The position numbers and the translations under genes were made by a program. Shown one piece after another: positions 1-6,363 of a stretch of 7,217 nucleotides of DNA. The DNA comes from Planctomycetota bacterium (GTDB lineage Bacteria; Planctomycetota; Phycisphaerae; WQYP01), in the NCBI GenBank assembly GCA_021826605.1, contig JAKAZF010000130.1, positions 1 to 7,217 on the forward strand. The letters are read 5' to 3'. The notes below the pieces were generated by a model, which searched no databases, was not told the origin of the DNA, and saw only the letters and a program-made list of their open reading frames with translations. Position 1 is the stretch's first letter; the number at the start of each line of letters is the position of its first letter.

Positions 1-266
1 TGGAAGCAGTGGAAGGCACAGACCGCATGATTGAACGCGCCGGGACGTTATGCAAGCGTGGTGGCTGGGTGCTGTGCAAGGCCAGTAATCCAAATCAGGA
101 TATGCGATTCGACGTACCGACCATTGGGCCGGCGACCATTGAGCGGCTCAAACAGCAGGGTGCCGCCGCGGTAGTGCTGGAAGCCGGCCGAACCATTATG
201 CTCGATAAACCGGACTTGCTGAAACTGGCCGATAAACTTGGTATTGTGGTCATGGGGCGGCAGTGA
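1..266 (+). CDS. lpxI: LpxI-type UDP-2,3-diacylglucosamine diphosphatase, C-terminal part
   Basis: Only the 3' end is present (about 87 codons, first whole codon at base 3); the gene begins upstream of the window, so GTG at 9 is an internal codon. The stop is TGA at 264-266. The translation matches the conserved C-terminal domain of LpxI (formerly DUF1009): an AVEGTD motif at the left edge, then NQDMRFDVPTIGPATI, then LEAGRTIML, ending in a small hydrophobic strand and Gly. LpxI hydrolyses UDP-2,3-diacylglucosamine to lipid X and UMP on the cytoplasmic side during lipid A synthesis, replacing LpxH in many non-gamma-proteobacterial lineages. The family call is firm from the motifs; enzyme activity is inferred from family knowledge, since the N-terminal domain is not visible. 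It implies a lipopolysaccharide-making diderm host. Confidence 0.88.
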   Translation, partial: EAVEGTDRMIERAGTLCKRGGWVLCKASNPNQDMRFDVPTIGPATIERLKQQGAAAVVLEAGRTIMLDKPDLLKLADKLGIVVMGRQ

Positions 267-310
267 GTGGCCGTTAATTAAACAAAAATCCATAAAACCG
301 ACGATTTTCG

Positions 311-338
311 CGTGGCTTCGGCCATTTACACGTTTTTT
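311..338 (+). terminator. Weak candidate rho-independent terminator after lpxI
   Basis: CGTGGC (311-316) can pair with GC (321-322) and CACG (329-332) around a TTCG tetraloop, with a 6-nt bulge (323-328), and six T residues follow directly at 333-338. A simpler alternative is TGGC-TTCG-GCCA (313-324). The position, 45 bases after the lpxI stop and ahead of a new promoter, suits a terminator. The bulged, short stem makes it a weak one. Confidence 0.35.
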
Positions 339-361
339 GATGATGTTTTATTGGGCGTCGT

Positions 362-389
362 TTGACATATAGACGTTCATGATTACTAT
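362..389 (+). promoter_or_regulatory. Sigma-70-type promoter for the kinase gene
   Basis: A perfect -35 hexamer TTGACA (362-367) is followed after 16 bases by TACTAT (384-389), a 4/6 match to the -10 consensus. Transcription would begin near 396, giving a leader of about 35 nt before ATG 430. The in-frame ATG at 379 lies between the two promoter elements, so it would not be in the transcript from this promoter; this supports 430 as the real start. Confidence 0.55.
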
Positions 390-429
390 CATCATTAAGA
401 AACCGCGTGTTATATTTGCGGTGAAAATC

Positions 430-1470
430 ATGAGCGAACGGGAAAAATTCGGAATAGAAGAACTCGCAGTCGTGCTGAGTCATTATGATATTGGTGTTAT
501 AAGCACCGTCAAAGAGTACGCCCGCGGGTCACGAAAAGCCCCAAAACTGCTGATCCGATCGGAAAAAGGCGACTACCTGCTCAAGCGCCGGGCGCGGGGC
601 AAGGATGATCCGTTTAAGGTGGCGTTTTGCCATGCCATTCAGTTGTATCTGGCGGAAAAACAGTTTCCGCTGCCGCACCTGATCGGCACGAAGCGCGATA
701 ACAATTCAATGCTGCAACTTTCCAGCACAATCTACGAACTTTTCGAATATATTCGCGGCACAGGATATGACAACTCCCCTGAAGCCACGCAGGATTCGGG
801 GCGGATTCTGGCACTTTACCACAAGCTCCTGCGTAATTATACGCCGGAATATGAACCGCCCACGGGCAGTTACCACAATTCCCGGCATATCGGCAGCAGT
901 ATTGACCAGATTCCCGACACGATCAGCCGCAACAAACTGCCGCATGGTGACTCACGTATGGTTACCGATACGCTGGAAATATTGCGAACCGCCTATGTTG
1001 AAGCGGCCGCAAAGGTCAATGAAATCGGGCTGATGGACTGGCCACTGCAGATTGTCCATTGCGATTGGCATCCGGGAAACATGCTGTTTCGCAACCAGAA
1101 AGTGGTCGCGGTTATTGATTACGATTCGGCCCGGCTGCAACAGCGCATTGTTGATCTGGCCAACGGCGTGCTGCAATTTTCGATTATTGGCGGCGGCGAT
1201 GACCCCTCGACGTGGCCGGATCATGTCGATGAACGCCGATTTGAACGTTTTATGCACGGATATGATTCCGTTGATATGATAAGTGTAGCGGAATTGCAGA
1301 CGGTACCCTGGCTGATGGTAGAGGCAATGGTCGCCGAAAGCGCGTTTCATATTGCCGCGACAGGGTCATTTGGACGTATCGAGGGATTCGGATTCTTGAA
1401 AATGATAGAGAGGAAAGTAAAATGGGTGCAGGAACATGCAGACCGACTGATGAAATTAATTCACAGTTGA
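430..1470 (+). CDS. Aminoglycoside phosphotransferase (APH)-fold small-molecule kinase
   Basis: A 346-residue cytoplasmic kinase of the APH / homoserine-kinase-II-like superfamily. Seen in sequence, numbered from ATG 430: the putative ATP-binding Lys 52 in YLLKRR; the catalytic loop HCDWHPGN at 210-217 (Asp 212 as base, Asn 217 as metal ligand); and the metal-binding Asp 230 in VIDYDS. This is the standard Brenner-type APH signature. A helical C-terminal lobe follows. No signal peptide or membrane segment is seen. ATG 430 is chosen over in-frame ATG 379 because GGTGA (420-424) gives it a Shine-Dalgarno site and because 379 lies inside the promoter. The substrate cannot be read from sequence: relatives phosphorylate homoserine, choline, sugars, amino acids or antibiotics. 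Nothing nearby suggests antibiotic resistance, so a metabolic role is more likely. It appears monocistronic. Confidence 0.85.
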   Translation: MSEREKFGIEELAVVLSHYDIGVISTVKEYARGSRKAPKLLIRSEKGDYLLKRRARGKDDPFKVAFCHAIQLYLAEKQFPLPHLIGTKRDNNSMLQLSSTIYELFEYIRGTGYDNSPEATQDSGRILALYHKLLRNYTPEYEPPTGSYHNSRHIGSSIDQIPDTISRNKLPHGDSRMVTDTLEILRTAYVEAAAKVNEIGLMDWPLQIVHCDWHPGNMLFRNQKVVAVIDYDSARLQQRIVDLANGVLQFSIIGGGDDPSTWPDHVDERRFERFMHGYDSVDMISVAELQTVPWLMVEAMVAESAFHIAATGSFGRIEGFGFLKMIERKVKWVQEHADRLMKLIHS

Positions 1471-1482
1471 CGGCGTATTCCC

Positions 1483-1625
1483 CTTCGGCTTTCAGCCGGG
1501 GCAACTGTTCTTGCTTCGGACCTGGGCCGAAAAGTTCCGCGTTCATGGACGAACCTCGATTGAATGTGGAACCCGATAATTCGTGGTTTCGTAGCGCCAA
1601 TCTTACGGATGGGAGAGATCGCTAT
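1483..1625 (+). ncRNA. Candidate structured RNA or long leader with alternative hairpins
   Basis: This region between two genes folds into a string of hairpins on the + strand. P1: 1483-1490/1494-1501, 8 bp with two G-U pairs. P2: TTCGG 1515-1519 / CCGAA 1527-1531. P3: 1534-1545/1561-1572, 12 continuous pairs including two G-U. P4: 1568-1576/1581-1590, 9 pairs with one bulged T. P5: 1591-1596 plus 1600-1604 with 1615-1625, 11 pairs and a 3-nt bulge. P3 and P4 share bases 1568-1572 and cannot form together, while P4 and P5 abut and could stack. I do not recognise a known riboswitch, 6S, SRP, tmRNA or RNase P core. No clear promoter was found, so it may be the kinase 3' UTR, the leader of the XRE gene at 1722, or an independent RNA. 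Strand is inferred from the neighbouring genes. Confidence 0.35.
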
Positions 1626-1639
1626 ATGTTGTTTGATCC

Positions 1640-1671
1640 AACCAACTCCGGCTGTTGCCGGAATGGTGGTT
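1640..1671 (+). repeat. Hairpin upstream of the XRE gene
   Basis: CCGGC (1648-1652) and GCCGG (1657-1661) form a perfect 5-bp stem with a TGTT loop. Outside it AACCA (1640-1644) pairs with TGGTT (1667-1671) across an internal loop. A T-run comes only after eight more bases (1679-1685 region), so it is a poor intrinsic terminator, but it could be part of the leader RNA or a weak 3' end for upstream transcripts. Confidence 0.4.
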
Positions 1672-1684
1672 GAATAAATGTTTT

Positions 1685-1702
1685 TCCGCGGATCTACGCG
1701 GA
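1685..1702. promoter_or_regulatory. Perfect dyad, candidate operator of the XRE regulator
   Basis: TCCGCG (1685-1690) and CGCGGA (1697-1702) form an exact 6-bp inverted repeat with a 6-nt spacer. It lies 7 bases before the AAGGAG ribosome binding site of the XRE gene (1710-1715). An 18-bp dyad next to its own gene is the usual place and size for a CI/XRE-type operator. As RNA it would be a short hairpin that could affect ribosome access. The operator role is inferred. Confidence 0.35.
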
Positions 1703-1721
1703 CAAAGAAAAGGAGCGTGCT

Positions 1722-2051
1722 ATGAATGTGCTGATTCCTCAAACGGACCTGGGCGGAAATTACGCGTTAATCTGTGATCGCCTGAAGCAGGTTCGCACGC
1801 AGGTTTGTGGCCGCCGGGGCCAATCGCGCTTTGCCTTTTTACTCGGGCTATCGCCATCCACCTACAACTATTATGAAAAAGGGCGCGTACCACCGGTGGA
1901 AGTACTGGATTTGGCGGCCAAAATATCCGGTGCCCCCCTGCTGTGGCTGATCCGCGGCGAACCGGCGGATTTCAATATTACCACACTGAATTTTATCGTC
2001 GGCGAATTGCCGGAAAAGCCGCCCGCCAAAGAAAAAGTTGATCCTGTATAA
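1722..2051 (+). CDS. Small XRE/CI-type helix-turn-helix regulator
   Basis: A 109-residue predicted DNA-binding protein. The helix-turn-helix core lies at residues about 31-56: QSRFAFLLGLSPSTYNYYEK has the XRE/phage-CI pattern in which the protein avoids or selects partners through the S-x-STYNYYEKG recognition helix. It is followed by the typical helix pair containing VLDLAAKISGAPLLWLIRGE (about 61-80). The last 20 residues are Pro/Lys-rich and probably disordered. There is no peptidase or ligand domain, so it is a minimal one-domain regulator. Start ATG 1722 is supported by AAGGAG (1710-1715) six bases upstream. It stands alone between a kinase and dsbD, with a perfect dyad just upstream (1685-1702) and another at the dsbD promoter (2218-2237). 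Targets are unknown; autoregulation is an inference. No integrase or phage gene is visible, so prophage origin is not supported. Confidence 0.82.
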   Translation: MNVLIPQTDLGGNYALICDRLKQVRTQVCGRRGQSRFAFLLGLSPSTYNYYEKGRVPPVEVLDLAAKISGAPLLWLIRGEPADFNITTLNFIVGELPEKPPAKEKVDPV

Positions 2052-2093
2052 GCCCAGAGATTCCCTGGCCCCCAACCACACGGGCCTCGTTGG

Positions 2094-2176
2094 ACGGAAA
2101 ACTGGAGCGGCAGCGGCGGAGAGCACTTTAGTCTTCCCACAGCAAAAAGTCGTCTTCGACCAATCTTCTTTTCCGT
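2094..2176. repeat. Widely spaced 8-bp inverted repeat
   Basis: ACGGAAAA (2094-2101) and TTTTCCGT (2169-2176) are exact inverted copies separated by 67 bases. A small GTCG-TCTT-CGAC hairpin (2149-2160) lies inside. The repeat occupies most of the spacer between the XRE gene and the dsbD promoter. There is no ORF inside large enough for a transposase. It may close an RNA stem, serve as paired protein sites, or be chance. Confidence 0.3.
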
Positions 2177-2208
2177 AAACATATTCCATAAATCGGGGGA
2201 GAAATGAC

Positions 2209-2214
2209 TATAAT
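2209..2214 (+). promoter_or_regulatory. Candidate -10 element for dsbD
   Basis: An exact TATAAT stands 43 bases before the dsbD ATG. No good -35 is found at 16-18 bases upstream (CCATAA at 17), so it may need an activator or another sigma context. The start point would fall near 2221, inside the dyad at 2218-2237. Confidence 0.45.
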
Positions 2215-2217
2215 CAG

Positions 2218-2237
2218 GCGGGGATTCATTGCCCCGC
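2218..2237. promoter_or_regulatory. GC-rich dyad over the predicted dsbD start point
   Basis: GCGGGG (2218-2223) and CCCCGC (2232-2237) are exact inverted repeats with an 8-nt spacer, just downstream of TATAAT and overlapping the predicted transcription start. A repressor bound here would block the promoter. Alternatively, it is a 5'-end hairpin in the dsbD leader. It differs from the 1685-1702 dyad, so the two need not be bound by the same protein. Confidence 0.35.
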
Positions 2238-2256
2238 GTGTTGACAAAGGGATTTC

Positions 2257-4212
2257 ATGCATAATTGTTGGAATATGAGAGCTGCCCGATTACTGAGCAT
2301 CGCTACGCTTTTGTTTACGTTATCACTTCTCGCATGGGGCTTGCCATCGCTGCGCTCGCAGGTTGTTGGGTTTGGCTTTCCATCACCCGCTGTAGTGCGG
2401 GCCACGCTTCACGCGCGGCCGAATAAGCTTACAGCGCCGGGTAAAGGCGTGCTGCGCATGCTCTGCACGGTCATTCCCGGCTATCACCTGCAAAGCCATC
2501 ATCCGCTGGACAAATTTCTTGTTCCGGCGGACGTTACCGTTGCTCCGGTGCGAGGATTTGCGTTTGGGAAAATTGTATTTCCAAAAGCCAGACTCATTCC
2601 CGCATCAGCGCAAATTACCAGTGCGGGAAAACTTTCCGTGTATGAGGGGCAATTTGTCATTGAGATTGCATACACAGTTTCAAGGGAAGCCAGGAGCGGC
2701 GTTAACACCATCCATGCGGCATTTACCTATCAAGCCTGCAATGCTGAATCGTGCCTGCCGCCGCAAACACTGAAACTCTCCACATCAATAACCGTGTCGG
2801 GTGGGCAGTTGGCGGCCGGCACCGCAACATCCGCGACGAATCTCGGCACGCATGGCACGGCCCCGGCTGTGATCCCCGGCAAAGCGGGAAGCCCACGCGG
2901 CGATGTCCAACAAACGCTTGCGGCCATCCGAAAGCTGCACTACGAAATTAAAACAGTGCATGAGCCGATTTGGCGGCTGATCCTGTTCGCCTTACTTGGC
3001 GGATTGATTTTAAATATCATGCCCTGTGTACTGCCGGTGATTCCATTAAAAGTTCTGGCCATGGTTCAACAAGCCCACGGCTCGCGAAAAATGGCGGTGC
3101 TCCACGCGCTGGTTTTTTCGGCCGGGATTATTTCATTGTTCTTTATCCTTGCTGTGCTCATGGGAGTTTATCGTGCCGTAACCGGGCAAACATTGACCTA
3201 CGGCATGCAATATCAACATCCGGCATTTCTAATTGCGATAGCCTTAATCGTGCTGGCTCTGGCATTGTCCATGCTGGGTGTGTGGACCATTCAACCGCCC
3301 AATGCGCTCTATGCCGTTGACACCAATCGGGGCGGCCTGGCGGGCGCATTTGGCATGGGGATGCTGGCGACGCTACTGGCCACACCCTGCAGCGCGCCAT
3401 TTCTGGGCGTAATGCTCACTTGGGCGCTGGTTCAACCAACGGCCATTATCGTATTGTTTTTTGTGCTTATTGGCGTGGGAATGGCCTGGCCTTATGTGCT
3501 CTTGGCGGCATTTCCGGCATGGCTTAGTCATGTACCGCGGGCCGGGCGCTGGTCGGAAATTGTCAAAGAAGCGCTCGGGCTGGTGATGGTGGCGGTGGCG
3601 GTTTACTTGCTATTAAGCACCGAGAATCAATCGCAAATAACCGCAGGCTTTGTGCTGGCGATGATCCTGGCGATGGTGTGCTGGGGTTGGGGCAGATTAT
3701 CGGACATTAACATGACCGCCATGAGAATCTGGGGAATTCGGCTGGGCTTTGTCGCAGGCGGCGTGGTGGCGGGCGGTTTATATCTGATCTGGTCGGGTGG
3801 AATCCAAGCTGAAAAAAGCGCCACGGTGGTGCGTTCCCAGCGTGGAACACCGGGCACGTTTGCAGTTAATCACTGGCAGGACTTTAACTGGAGTGCGATG
3901 AATGCAGCTTTACGAGCCGGACATCCCGTGGTCGTTGATTTTACCGCCCCCTGGTGCATTAATTGCCGATTTGTAAAAGCGACGGTGCTTGATGCCCAAC
4001 CGGTACGCCAGAAATTCGCGATTACCAAAGCGGTGCTATTCAGTGCGGATATTGATCAGACCATACCCAAAGCCTTCTGGCTCAAGCTCGGAGGGCGGGC
4101 GATACCCTATCTGGCGATTTTATCCCCCAGACATCCGGCTTCGCCCGCAATTTTGCGCGATATTTACACGCAGCAGAATGTAATGGATGATATTGCAGCA
4201 GCGGTGCGGTAA
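2257..4212 (+). CDS. dsbD: Thiol:disulfide interchange protein DsbD
   Basis: A complete 651-residue DsbD, which carries electrons from cytosolic thioredoxin across the inner membrane to periplasmic thiol proteins (disulfide isomerases, cytochrome c maturation). Seen in order: a signal sequence at about 7-30; an immunoglobulin-like alpha domain with redox pair Cys161/Cys166 in YQACNAESCLPP; a Gly/Ala/Thr-rich linker at about 181-215; a beta domain of about eight membrane segments (238-513) with Cys257 in IMPCVLPVIPLK and Cys378 in TPCSAPFLG; and a C-terminal thioredoxin domain with Cys567/Cys570 in PWCINC and cis-Pro617 in RAIPYLA. All six catalytic cysteines are present, so it should be functional. 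ATG 2257 is preferred because AAAGGGA lies just upstream; ATG 2275 is the alternative and would start nearer the signal peptide. A secreted-protein gene follows on the same strand. Confidence 0.93.
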   Translation: MHNCWNMRAARLLSIATLLFTLSLLAWGLPSLRSQVVGFGFPSPAVVRATLHARPNKLTAPGKGVLRMLCTVIPGYHLQSHHPLDKFLVPADVTVAPVRGFAFGKIVFPKARLIPASAQITSAGKLSVYEGQFVIEIAYTVSREARSGVNTIHAAFTYQACNAESCLPPQTLKLSTSITVSGGQLAAGTATSATNLGTHGTAPAVIPGKAGSPRGDVQQTLAAIRKLHYEIKTVHEPIWRLILFALLGGLILNIMPCVLPVIPLKVLAMVQQAHGSRKMAVLHALVFSAGIISLFFILAVLMGVYRAVTGQTLTYGMQYQHPAFLIAIALIVLALALSMLGVWTIQPPNALYAVDTNRGGLAGAFGMGMLATLLATPCSAPFLGVMLTWALVQPTAIIVLFFVLIGVGMAWPYVLLAAFPAWLSHVPRAGRWSEIVKEALGLVMVAVAVYLLLSTENQSQITAGFVLAMILAMVCWGWGRLSDINMTAMRIWGIRLGFVAGGVVAGGLYLIWSGGIQAEKSATVVRSQRGTPGTFAVNHWQDFNWSAMNAALRAGHPVVVDFTAPWCINCRFVKATVLDAQPVRQKFAITKAVLFSADIDQTIPKAFWLKLGGRAIPYLAILSPRHPASPAILRDIYTQQNVMDDIAAAVR

Positions 4213-4224
4213 GTCGGCCGAAGA

Positions 4225-4246
4225 AAGTTGAATCCTTTGTCAACTT
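4225..4246. repeat. Inverted repeat between dsbD and the next gene
   Basis: AAGTTGA (4225-4231) and TCAACTT (4240-4246) are exact inverted repeats with an 8-nt spacer, 13 bases after the dsbD stop. No T-run follows, so it is not a classical terminator. It could protect or process an operonic mRNA, or be a protein site. It covers the upstream-most possible TTG start (4245) of the next gene, which argues against that start. Confidence 0.45.
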
Positions 4247-4328
4247 GATTCGTCAGGCACACAGGATGGTACGGTTGACAGCCAGCGGTCCAATGCTCAC
4301 GGCAGTTGCAGAAAGGCGGAGCCTGAAA

Positions 4329-6359
4329 TTGAAATACTTGCGAATCGGGATTGTCTTTTTCTTAGCATTGCTTGCAGCGGGGACGACAAAAAGCCGGGCC
4401 GATACTCTGGGCACCGGTTGGAAATACCGGCGTTCGTTGCGTGCCAATTTATTTCCAACCTCAGCGCCGGGAAAAAATATCGCCTGGGCGCAATTCTATA
4501 CCAATAGTGCGCGCCTGCCGGATGGCCGGGATTTGCGTGTAACAACCGCCACGGGAACCATATTGCCCATGCGGCTGCTTCGCATTTCCAAACATGACGA
4601 TCTGGTGCGTCTGGCATTTCAGGAGCCGGCAGCCGGGGAATATTTTGTATGGTGGGGCAACGAGCATCCGGGGACAGCAGCACCGAAGTTAAAAATAGAA
4701 CGGGGGATATTTCTGCGGGTGTATCCGCTGGTGCAAGGCCCACGCCGCACTTGGCGGCAGATGATGCAACGCTTCAATCAGGCCCGCCCCTTTGCCTGCA
4801 TGTTTGTGCCGGAAATGTTCATGGGCTATGACCCCACCGGTTGGAATCGGCAGGATATGATGCTGTATCGGGCCGACCTGCACATTACCAGCGCCGGCAA
4901 TTACACTTTCGCGTTTGATGTTGCGGATGTGGGATTTTTGAATCTCAACGGAAAAAATCTGCTGACCAAAACCCGGCCCGGCGGCATGATGGGACGCGTG
5001 CGTTATAAACGGACAATTTATCTGAGACCGGGATGGTATCCCATGACTGTCGGCGAATTGCACTTGTGGTGGCTGGCGGGAATCTCCGTTGATTGGAAGC
5101 CACCCGGATCCGCGCAATACGCGCCGATTCCTGCGGCCGCATTTGCGCCGGCGAATCAGGCGGTCGTCGGCCGTCTGCAAAAGCTCGGCGGCGGCTATAC
5201 AGCCGACTTTTCCATCAAACCGCAATCACAATTATTTGTTCCGCCGGACAATTATATGCAGCGTTATACATTCTCCGCACTCGTACCGTCCACGTTTGCG
5301 CCACAGGTCAACTGGCGATTTTCCGATGGGCAAACCGCGCATGGCCTGCAAGTGGACCATGAGTTTTTAGCGCCCGGCATTTATACGGTTACGATGACTG
5401 TGCATCAGGCGGGAAACACCTTTACCGCCCGACGCAGACTGCTGGTTCGTACGGAAATGTTTTCAAAATTTCCGTATCCACCGGTGGACCCGGCGGGCGT
5501 GGTGGCAGACATTATTGACAATTACAACCTGAAAACACTTTCCGGCAGGCAACTTTACCGCGGCGTGATGTTTTATCATCATTATAAGAATCTTCGCGGA
5601 TTGCGGCCTTGGGGGCTGGCATGGGCGCTTTCAACCGATGCGCAAAATCCGGTATCTGTGGTCCGCACCGCAGACATGCTGGTGCGCCGGGAACTGGAAA
5701 AAGACAATTTCCAGCAGGCGGGAAATATTTACCTGCTGGCATCGCGCAAGCATATCGACACCATTACGCAGGCCCATTTGCTGCTGCATTATGCGGTAAC
5801 AGCGTGTAATTACTCTGGAAAAGCTCCTGAGGTTCTGCAGGAACTGCAAAACTGGAAAGCCGATCATGGGCATTTATCCAAACCGGCCGCACACGATTTA
5901 AACACCGCCCTGGCCTACGCCTCCGTTGCCAACGGTCATGGTGCGGCCGCCAGCAAATATGTTGCCGATGCCGGAGATTTAACAGCGATGGCCTACAGCG
6001 CGCAGGAGATTCGCCAAGGTGTGCTGGCCCGGAACGTGGAAAGTTATATTGACAGCCATCATTATCGAACTGCGGATCATTTACTGGATCAGTGGGAGTT
6101 ACAGTTTCCGCGTGCCATTATCAAAGGGTATACAAGGCTGCTGCGAGTGAAGCTCATGACGGCACAGCAGCATTTTATCAATGCGGCGCACATTGCGGTC
6201 CAATATGTTAACAGTGAACCAAAATCATTTTATGCGGCAAAATTACTTTACCTGGCCAGTGCGGCATATCGAAGCGCGGGCAAGACCAATCGCGCTGAAC
6301 TTCTTCTGGCGCGGTTAAAGCAGGATTATCCCGAATCCCCTTATGCGTATAAGCATTGA
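4329..6359 (+). CDS. Exported multidomain protein: DUF2341-like, PA14-like, PKD-like and helical repeats
   Basis: A 676-residue predicted exported protein of unknown function. Start TTG 4329 is chosen because GGAG (4318-4321) lies 7 bases upstream and the product then opens with a classic signal peptide, MKYLRIGIVFFLALLAAG, with likely cleavage after SRA (residue 24). The frame is open back to TTG 4245 (704 residues; ATGs at 4266 and 4293), but those starts have poor ribosome sites and an over-long n-region. Regions seen: about 30-115 resembles DUF2341 (DGRDLRVTTATGTILP, then YFVWWGNEHP); about 180-265 is PA14-like (AGNYTFAFDVADVGFLNLNG, then a Trp-rich strand); about 312-374 is PKD-like (WRFSDG, then APGIYTVTMTV); about 400-676 is helical, with a TPR-like end (AELLLARLKQDYPESPYA). 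PA14 and PKD domains often bind carbohydrate or mediate surface contacts. It has two cysteines in the mature part (157, 493). It probably shares a transcript with dsbD. Confidence 0.8.
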   Translation: MKYLRIGIVFFLALLAAGTTKSRADTLGTGWKYRRSLRANLFPTSAPGKNIAWAQFYTNSARLPDGRDLRVTTATGTILPMRLLRISKHDDLVRLAFQEPAAGEYFVWWGNEHPGTAAPKLKIERGIFLRVYPLVQGPRRTWRQMMQRFNQARPFACMFVPEMFMGYDPTGWNRQDMMLYRADLHITSAGNYTFAFDVADVGFLNLNGKNLLTKTRPGGMMGRVRYKRTIYLRPGWYPMTVGELHLWWLAGISVDWKPPGSAQYAPIPAAAFAPANQAVVGRLQKLGGGYTADFSIKPQSQLFVPPDNYMQRYTFSALVPSTFAPQVNWRFSDGQTAHGLQVDHEFLAPGIYTVTMTVHQAGNTFTARRRLLVRTEMFSKFPYPPVDPAGVVADIIDNYNLKTLSGRQLYRGVMFYHHYKNLRGLRPWGLAWALSTDAQNPVSVVRTADMLVRRELEKDNFQQAGNIYLLASRKHIDTITQAHLLLHYAVTACNYSGKAPEVLQELQNWKADHGHLSKPAAHDLNTALAYASVANGHGAAASKYVADAGDLTAMAYSAQEIRQGVLARNVESYIDSHHYRTADHLLDQWELQFPRAIIKGYTRLLRVKLMTAQQHFINAAHIAVQYVNSEPKSFYAAKLLYLASAAYRSAGKTNRAELLLARLKQDYPESPYAYKH

Positions 6360-6363
6360 GGGT

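Noticed and set aside
952..1350. A 132-codon - strand frame opposite the kinase gene.
   Set aside because: It lies entirely within the catalytic region of an intact kinase and shows no recognisable protein features.
1405..1430. GAGGAAAGT resembling the 5' core of RNase P RNA.
   Set aside because: It is inside the end of the kinase gene and none of the other RNase P conserved segments follow; it reads as chance similarity.
1598..1625. GGATGGGAGAGA resembling the 3' end of the FMN riboswitch core.
   Set aside because: The rest of the FMN core is missing and the downstream gene is not a riboflavin gene.
1422..1673. An 83-codon + strand frame starting inside the kinase gene, with a fair SD (GAGAGG at 1408-1413).
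   Set aside because: The product is Ser/Pro/Gly-rich without a recognisable domain, overlaps the kinase by 49 bases, and its body coincides with strong RNA hairpins, ending in one. Structured RNA explains the stretch better, although a translated leader peptide cannot be excluded.
2241..2265. TTGACA at 2241-2246 followed by CATAAT at 2260-2265 as a second dsbD promoter.
   Set aside because: The spacer is 13 bases, too short for sigma-70, and the -10 would lie inside the dsbD coding region.
4297..5225. Long - strand frames opposite the secreted-protein gene (148 and 178 codons).
   Set aside because: They mirror the codon pattern of the + strand gene, have no domain similarity and lack ribosome sites; they are shadow frames.
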